From: Cupriavidus pauculus
GTDB taxonomy: Bacteria; Pseudomonadota; Gammaproteobacteria; Burkholderiales; Burkholderiaceae
NCBI RefSeq assembly: GCF_002858765.1
Contig: NZ_PJRP01000003.1
Span: 1-64,000 of the forward strand
Length of the DNA stretch: 64,000 nt
Direction of reading: 5' to 3'
The notes below the pieces were generated by a model. That model was given only the letters and a program-made list of their open reading frames with translations, was not told the DNA's origin and searched no databases. Below, piece after piece: positions 59,229 through 64,000 of this stretch. The translations under genes were made by a program, and so were the position numbers. How positions within the stretch are numbered: position 1 is the first letter of the stretch; every line of letters begins with the position of its first letter.

Positions 59229-60002
59229 TCAGTCGTCCTGCGGCGGGGTGGTCGGCATCGATCCGGCGCTGGCCGGCCTGACCTCCGGGAACGTGCCGCC
59301 CAGGGCCAGCGTCAACGCGCGCGCGGCGTCCAGCACCTGCTCGCGGAAGGCGTCGCTGAAGCGCGGCGTCGGGCAGGTCAGCGTCAGCGCGCCCTTCAGT
59401 TCGCCACCGGGGCCGAACACCGGCGACGACACGCCGGCGATGTCGGGGCTGCGGTCGCCCACCATCGCAATCACACCTTCGTCGCGAATCCTCTGGTAGA
59501 TCTCGCCGCGTGCCCCGGCAAAGGCCCGCAGCACGCGCCCGCCCGAACCCCGGTTGCGTGGCAGCAGGTCGCCGGCGCGGATGTGGTCACGCACCGGCTG
59601 CGGCGAATCCACGCGATACAGGCACAGGCGGTGCTCGCCCTGCTCGATGTGGAACGCGGCCGATTCCCGGGTGACGCGCACCAGTTCGCGCAGCGCCGGC
59701 ACCACCACCTGCTCCAGCGAGAACGACGCCGCGTAGACCGCGTTGAGCCGCGCCACTTCGGAACCCAGCGCGTAGCGGCCATCGGGCAGCCGCTGGATCA
59801 GCCGCGCGTGCTCCAGCGAAGCCAGCAGCCGCAGCAGCGTGCTCTTGTACAGGCCGCTGCGCTGGGCCAGTTCCGCCAGGCCCAGCGACGTGTCGCCCTC
59901 GCGGAATACCGACAGCACGAAGAGCGCCCGGTCGACGGCAATCGCACCGCCATCGGCGGCGTTCTTGTCGGCTTCGGAGAGCTGGGCGGCTTTACGTGGC
60001 AT
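59229..60002 (-). CDS. IclR-family transcriptional regulator
   Basis: A 257-residue regulator: winged HTH (about residues 20-80, GLAELAQRSGLYKSTLLRLL) and effector domain (RNRGSGGRVLRAFAG, VGDRSPDIAGVSSPVFGPGG). I start at MPRKAAQ (60002); the frame is open 26 codons upstream. Divergent from the MFS transporter gene, its likely target. A hypothetical operator in 60003-60203 is not obvious. Confidence 0.9.
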   Translation of the reverse strand: MPRKAAQLSEADKNAADGGAIAVDRALFVLSVFREGDTSLGLAELAQRSGLYKSTLLRLLASLEHARLIQRLPDGRYALGSEVARLNAVYAASFSLEQVVVPALRELVRVTRESAAFHIEQGEHRLCLYRVDSPQPVRDHIRAGDLLPRNRGSGGRVLRAFAGARGEIYQRIRDEGVIAMVGDRSPDIAGVSSPVFGPGGELKGALTLTCPTPRFSDAFREQVLDAARALTLALGGTFPEVRPASAGSMPTTPPQDD

Positions 60003-60203
60003 AGGCGGGCAGGCGGGGACAGGCCAATTGGAACGGGCGTCCACCGTATAGAACGGCCCCAGTGTTGTCAATGAGACCACAGCGGCGCATCAATGCCCCA
60101 CGCGATGGCGGCAATGCCGGTATGATGGCGCCTTCCGGGTTTTCCCTAGGTCGTCGTACCAGGCGAGTCGAAGCCCGGCCAACCCGCGCCCCCAGAATCA
60201 CCC

Positions 60204-61430
60204 ATGTCCGCCCCGAGTCATTCATCGGTCACTCCGCCGCATGGCGAATCCGCCACCGGCAATGTGACCCGCCGCATTCTTGCCGTCGTTTTCTTCAACT
60301 TCATCGCCTATCTGGCGGTTGGCCTGCCGATCGCCGTGGTGCCGGGCTTTGTCCACGGCGACCTGGGCTACAGCGCCGTGCTGGCTGGCCTGGCGGTCAG
60401 CATCCAGTACCTGGCCACGCTGATGAGCCGCCCCTGGGCCGGCACGCTGTGCGATACGCAAGGCCCCAAGCGCTCGGTATTGACCGGCCTGGCGCTGGTC
60501 ACGGGCAGTGGCGTGCTGACGCTGGTGGCGTCGCTGTTCGCTGGGAACGACTGGCTGGGGCTGGCCTGGCTGCTGGCGGGACGCCTGATGCTGGGCGCGG
60601 GCGAAAGCCTGGTCACCACCGGCACCATCGCCTGGGGCATCGGCAGCGCCGGGGCGCGTCATACCGCCAAGGTGATCTCGTGGAACGGCATCACCACCTA
60701 CGGCGCACTGGCCGTGGGCGCGCCGGTTGGCGTGGTGCTGGCCAAATGGGGCGGCCTGGGCTCGATCGGCGTGGTGACCACGCTGATTGCCGGCGCGTCG
60801 CTGCTGCTGGCACGCCGCCGCACGCCCGTGCCGGTGCTCAAGGGCGACCGCCTGCCGTTCCGCCGCGTCTTCCGCGCCATGACACCGTTCGGCCTGTGCC
60901 TGGCGCTGGGCTCGGTTGGCTTTGGCGTCATCACCGCGTTCATCACGCTCTACTACAACAGCAAGGGCTGGGACCACGCCGCGCTGGCGCTCACCGCGCT
61001 GGGCACCTGCTTCGTGCTGACGCGCCTGGTAATGGCCGATGCCATCGCGCGCTTCGGCGGCTATGCGGTGGCGCTGGTGTCGTTTGCCGTGGAAGCCGCC
61101 GGCCTGGGCATCATCTGGATGGCCCACGCCCCCTGGCAGGCGCTGGCGGGCGCGGCTGTGGTCGGCTTCGGCTTTTCGCTGGTGTTCCCGGCGCTGGGCA
61201 TGGAAGCGGTCAAGCGCGTGCCGGCCACCAATCGTGGTTCGGCGCTGGGCGCCTATGCCCTGTTCCTCGATTTCGCGCTGGGCCTGACCGGCCCGGTGGC
61301 CGGTTTCATCGCCCGGCAAGGTGACTACCCGAGCGTCTACCTGTTTGCCGCGCTCAGCGCCGTGCTGGCGCTGGTGCTGAGCCAGCTGCTGGCCGCGCGC
61401 TACCGCGACCAGCTTGCCCCGGCTACCTGA
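60204..61430 (+). CDS. MFS transporter (YhhS/YfcJ-like)
   Basis: A 408-residue permease with twelve helices, starting MSAPSHSSVTPP. SRPWAGTLCDTQGPKR is the loop 2-3 motif of the family, and ALGMEAVKRVPATNRGSALG that of loop 10-11. YhhS/YfcJ-type proteins are exporters of unknown or broad substrates (arabinose, glyphosate linked in E. coli). The stop abuts the convergent methyltransferase stop with no gap. Confidence 0.9.
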   Translation: MSAPSHSSVTPPHGESATGNVTRRILAVVFFNFIAYLAVGLPIAVVPGFVHGDLGYSAVLAGLAVSIQYLATLMSRPWAGTLCDTQGPKRSVLTGLALVTGSGVLTLVASLFAGNDWLGLAWLLAGRLMLGAGESLVTTGTIAWGIGSAGARHTAKVISWNGITTYGALAVGAPVGVVLAKWGGLGSIGVVTTLIAGASLLLARRRTPVPVLKGDRLPFRRVFRAMTPFGLCLALGSVGFGVITAFITLYYNSKGWDHAALALTALGTCFVLTRLVMADAIARFGGYAVALVSFAVEAAGLGIIWMAHAPWQALAGAAVVGFGFSLVFPALGMEAVKRVPATNRGSALGAYALFLDFALGLTGPVAGFIARQGDYPSVYLFAALSAVLALVLSQLLAARYRDQLAPAT

Positions 61431-62198
61431 TTACAGCCGTTCGCAGCAATAGGCTTCGGTACTGTAGGGAAACGACACCGCGTCGCGGCCCTGCAGCGCC
61501 GGATCGGCGTCGATCACCGCATGCAGGCGCGCCCGCACGGCGTCCTGCTCCGGCTGCGGCAGCGACGCGACGAAGCTCACCGACATCACGCGGTCGACAA
61601 TCACCTGCTCCGGCGCGCCGGTATGCGTGTAGGGAAAGCGCGTCAGGCCGAGCGGCCCGAAGCCATCGGCCGGGAAGACCTTCTTCCAGTCGCCCTTGTA
61701 GAAGCGCGGCGCATCGCCCTCGTAGGGCGTCATGATCTCGGTCAGCCTGGCCACCCAGCCCACCGATTCGTCTCGCACATTCCAGATCAGCCCAAGCCGG
61801 CCGCCCGGCTTCAGCACACGGGCGATTTCCTGCATGGCGGCGGGATTGGCAAACCAGTGAAAGGCCTGCGCGCAGACCACGGCGTCGACGCTGGCGTCTG
61901 GCAGCGGCATCGATTCCGCACTGCCCTGCACGGCCCGCACCGCCGGCAACTTGCCCGAAAGCTGGGCGCGCATGGCATCGACGGGTTCCACGGCGATCAC
62001 GCTGGCGCCGGTGGGCAACAGCAGTCGCGTGAACTTGCCGGTGCCGGCGCCCAGGTCAACCACGGTCTTGCCGGGCGCCAGCCCTAGCGTGTCGCGCAGC
62101 CAGGTGCCGAGTTCGGCGGGATATTCGGGACGCCCGCGGGCGTAGGTGTCGGCCTGGGACGAGAAGCCCTGGGCCGCGGCATGATGGATGGTCGTCAT
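61431..62198 (-). CDS. Class I SAM-dependent methyltransferase
   Basis: A 255-residue enzyme of the Methyltransf_11 type. N-terminal FSSQADTYARGRPEYP, motif I TVVDLGAGTGKFTRLLLP (about residues 46-63), VEPVDAMR, VCAQAFHWFANP and VLKPGGRLGLIWN are typical of this widespread family. Start 62198 by family N-terminus. Substrate not known. Confidence 0.9.
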   Translation of the reverse strand: MTTIHHAAAQGFSSQADTYARGRPEYPAELGTWLRDTLGLAPGKTVVDLGAGTGKFTRLLLPTGASVIAVEPVDAMRAQLSGKLPAVRAVQGSAESMPLPDASVDAVVCAQAFHWFANPAAMQEIARVLKPGGRLGLIWNVRDESVGWVARLTEIMTPYEGDAPRFYKGDWKKVFPADGFGPLGLTRFPYTHTGAPEQVIVDRVMSVSFVASLPQPEQDAVRARLHAVIDADPALQGRDAVSFPYSTEAYCCERL

Positions 62199-62265
62199 GA
62201 CCCCGCACGATACGCCGGCGCCGTGACATCGGCAAGTCGCACCGCCGCAGGCGGCACCCATTCTT

Positions 62266-63135
62266 TCAGTGCTGCAGGCCCCAGCGGCGTACCGTCAGGC
62301 GTTCCAGCGTGGTGAACACCAGCCCCTCCACCGCCAGCCCGATCAGGATCACCGTGGCCAGCCCGGCGAAGACGCGGTCGGTGTACAGCTCGTTGCGGTT
62401 CTGGAAGATGTACCAGCCCAGCCCGCCCTTGCCGGACGACGCGCCAAACACCAGTTCGGCCGCGATCAGCGTGCGCCAGGCAAACGCCCAGCCGATCTTG
62501 AGGCCCGACAGGATGGCCGGCAGTGCCGCCGGCACCAGGATCAGCACCACGTAGCGCAGGCCACGCAGCCCATAGTTGCGGCCCGCCATGCGCAGCGTTT
62601 CGGGCACGCCGCGAAACCCCGCATAGGTGTTCAGCGCCAGCGGCCACAGCACCGAATGAATCAGCACGAAGACCAGGCTGCCCGTACCCAGCCCGAACCA
62701 CAACAAGGCCAGCGGCAGCAGCGCAATGGCCGGCAGCGGGTTGAACATGGCCGTCAGCGTATCCAGCAGGTCGCGCCCGATGCGTGTCGACACCGCCACC
62801 GTGGTCAGCGCGAACGCCAGCACGATGCCCGCCACATAACCCTGCAACAGGATGGACAGCGACACCACGGCCTTGCCGGGCAGTTCGCCGCTGGCCATGG
62901 CGTCCACGAAGGCACGGGCGGTGGCCAGGAAGGTCGGCAGCAGCAGGTCGTTGTCCTGCACGCGGGCGACGATTTCCCACGCCACGGCCAGCACCAGCAG
63001 GATCGCGGCCTTGCGCAGCCAGCCCTGCTGCCACAGTTGGCGATACCACGGCAGCGCGCGGGACAACGGCACGGCGGTGAAAGGTTCGAGTTCGCGCTCG
63101 TATTCGGGGCGCAGGGCGGGGAGGATCGTCGACAT
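62266..63135 (-). CDS. ABC transporter permease (SsuC/TauC type)
   Basis: A 289-residue inner-membrane permease of the BPD_transp_1 family with about six helices. LWPLALNTYAGFRGVPETL and the EAA-like loop MAGRNYGLRGLRYVVLILVP are typical of nitrate/sulfonate/taurine-type permeases. 26 bp after the ATPase gene. The substrate-binding protein is not in the window and may lie beyond the right edge. Confidence 0.92.
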   Translation of the reverse strand: MSTILPALRPEYERELEPFTAVPLSRALPWYRQLWQQGWLRKAAILLVLAVAWEIVARVQDNDLLLPTFLATARAFVDAMASGELPGKAVVSLSILLQGYVAGIVLAFALTTVAVSTRIGRDLLDTLTAMFNPLPAIALLPLALLWFGLGTGSLVFVLIHSVLWPLALNTYAGFRGVPETLRMAGRNYGLRGLRYVVLILVPAALPAILSGLKIGWAFAWRTLIAAELVFGASSGKGGLGWYIFQNRNELYTDRVFAGLATVILIGLAVEGLVFTTLERLTVRRWGLQH

Positions 63136-63161
63136 GGTTCAGGCGGGGGACGGTGGGGCGT

Positions 63162-63992
63162 TCAGTGCGTGGCGGCGTGGTGGGTGCGGCCGGGCGCGGG
63201 GCCAGTGGTGGCGCCAGTCTCCTCTGGCGTGTCGAACAGCATCGCGTGGATACGCTGGGCAGCCTGCTGGAATTCCGCGCTGCCCTGGCTGGCCAGCGAG
63301 AACTGGTGGCTGTTCAGCTCCGCGCGCACCCGGCCCGGATGCGGCGACAGCAGCAGGATGCGGCTGCCCACCACCAGCGCCTCTTCGATCGAATGGGTCA
63401 CGAACAGCAGCGTGAACGCGGCCTCGTCCCACAGCGCCAGCAGTTCCTCCTGCATGCGCCGGCGCGTCAGTGCGTCCAGCGCGGCGAACGGCTCGTCCAT
63501 CAGCAGCACCTTGGGCCGCGTGGCCAGCGCGCGGGCAATGGCCACGCGCTGCTTCATGCCGCCGGACAACGTATGCGGGTAGGCATCGGCAAAGCCTGCC
63601 AGGCCCACCTTGCCCAGGAAATGCATCGCCACGTCGCCGGCTTCGGCCTTCGACAGGCCACGCGCCTGGCGCAGCGGAAACATCACGTTCTGCCTGACCG
63701 TCTTCCACGGCGGCAGCTGGTCGAACTCCTGGAACACCACGATGCGGTCCGGTCCGGGCGCCTGCACGCGCTGCCCTTCGAGCCGGATCTCGCCCTCGGC
63801 GGGCGGCACGAAGCCGGCAACGGCCTTGAGCAGCGTCGACTTGCCGCACCCGGACGGCCCCAGCAGCACGAAGCGGTCCGACGCATGCACGTCGAAGCTC
63901 ACGCGGTGCGTGGCACGCACCACGCGCGTCGGCGTACGGTACTCGAGCGACACGCCATCCACCTGCAGCAGCGGCTGCGGATGGGGCACCAC
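63162..63992 (-). CDS. ABC transporter ATP-binding protein (SsuB/TauB type)
   Basis: A 276-residue ATPase: Walker A GPSGCGKST (about residues 44-52), Q-loop, signature LSGGMKQRVAIARALA, Walker B VLLMDEPFAALDA and H-loop FVTHSIEEA. The C-terminus is extended by a His-rich GRTHHAATH tail. The frame starts with GTG codons at 63992/63995 and remains open to the window edge, so the true start may lie outside. With the permease it forms a sulfonate, nitrate or taurine-type importer. Confidence 0.9.
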   Translation of the reverse strand: MVPHPQPLLQVDGVSLEYRTPTRVVRATHRVSFDVHASDRFVLLGPSGCGKSTLLKAVAGFVPPAEGEIRLEGQRVQAPGPDRIVVFQEFDQLPPWKTVRQNVMFPLRQARGLSKAEAGDVAMHFLGKVGLAGFADAYPHTLSGGMKQRVAIARALATRPKVLLMDEPFAALDALTRRRMQEELLALWDEAAFTLLFVTHSIEEALVVGSRILLLSPHPGRVRAELNSHQFSLASQGSAEFQQAAQRIHAMLFDTPEETGATTGPAPGRTHHAATH

Positions 63993-64000
63993 GCGCAGGT

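Overview
The window is GC-rich DNA from a betaproteobacterium of the Burkholderiaceae, most likely a Cupriavidus or Ralstonia-type organism. The signs are three Bug-type periplasmic solute receptors, many LysR and IclR regulators, a DUF3331 protein, a self-sufficient CYP116B-type P450, and a cyanide-insensitive type cytochrome bd. There are no rRNA or tRNA genes, no core housekeeping operons and no CRISPR array. The gene content (peripheral catabolism, efflux, stress) fits an accessory or secondary replicon better than a core chromosome; that is inference.

Layout. 1-3 kb: the end of an IS3-family transposase, a 9-bp tandem repeat, then an outer-membrane efflux lipoprotein / membrane-fusion pair that lacks its inner-membrane pump. 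3.2-7.4 kb: two tiny membrane proteins, an AraC regulator, a DUF3331 protein and cydAB (cio-type). 7.6-9.9 kb: dps and a PAS histidine kinase. 9.96-12.7 kb: an ISL3 and an IS110 insertion sequence side by side. 12.7-19.4 kb: two small envelope proteins, a YdeP-type molybdoenzyme, a di-haem oxidoreductase lipoprotein and a GH128-like lipoprotein. 19.5-21.9 kb: Bug receptor plus MmgE/PrpD. 22.0-28.4 kb: a six-gene minus-strand catabolic operon (family III CoA-transferase, thiol dioxygenase, crotonase-like protein, Bug receptor, CMD protein, fumarase-superfamily lyase) facing an IclR regulator. 28.4-31.4 kb: lipoprotein, SDR, LysR. 31.6-34.6 kb: an orphan double-glycine leader peptide and an anaerobic ribonucleotide reductase whose glycyl-radical domain is a separate ORF. 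34.7-39.8 kb: GST, IclR, Bug receptor, CYP116B. 39.8-47.4 kb: split transketolase, MFS transporter, SDR, two LysR regulators and an aldehyde dehydrogenase. 47.4-53.8 kb: an 11-bp tandem repeat, a methyltransferase and a VWA / HtrA-like / MoxR / DUF58 / VWA cluster. 53.8-57.7 kb: PaaI thioesterase, HxlR regulator and its apparent target operon (cysteine hydrolase, aldehyde dehydrogenase, YciI). 57.7-64 kb: diguanylate cyclase, IclR, MFS transporter, methyltransferase, and an SsuBC/TauBC-type ABC permease and ATPase running off the right edge.

The most noteworthy signals are: the separately encoded glycyl-radical peptide of NrdD with an FNR-like box upstream; the orphan GG-leader peptide at 31600; the thiol-dioxygenase / CoA-transferase operon, which resembles a route for organosulfur acids; and a textbook sigma70 promoter whose 16-bp spacer is filled by a 17-bp near-palindrome that recurs at the divergent hxlR gene.
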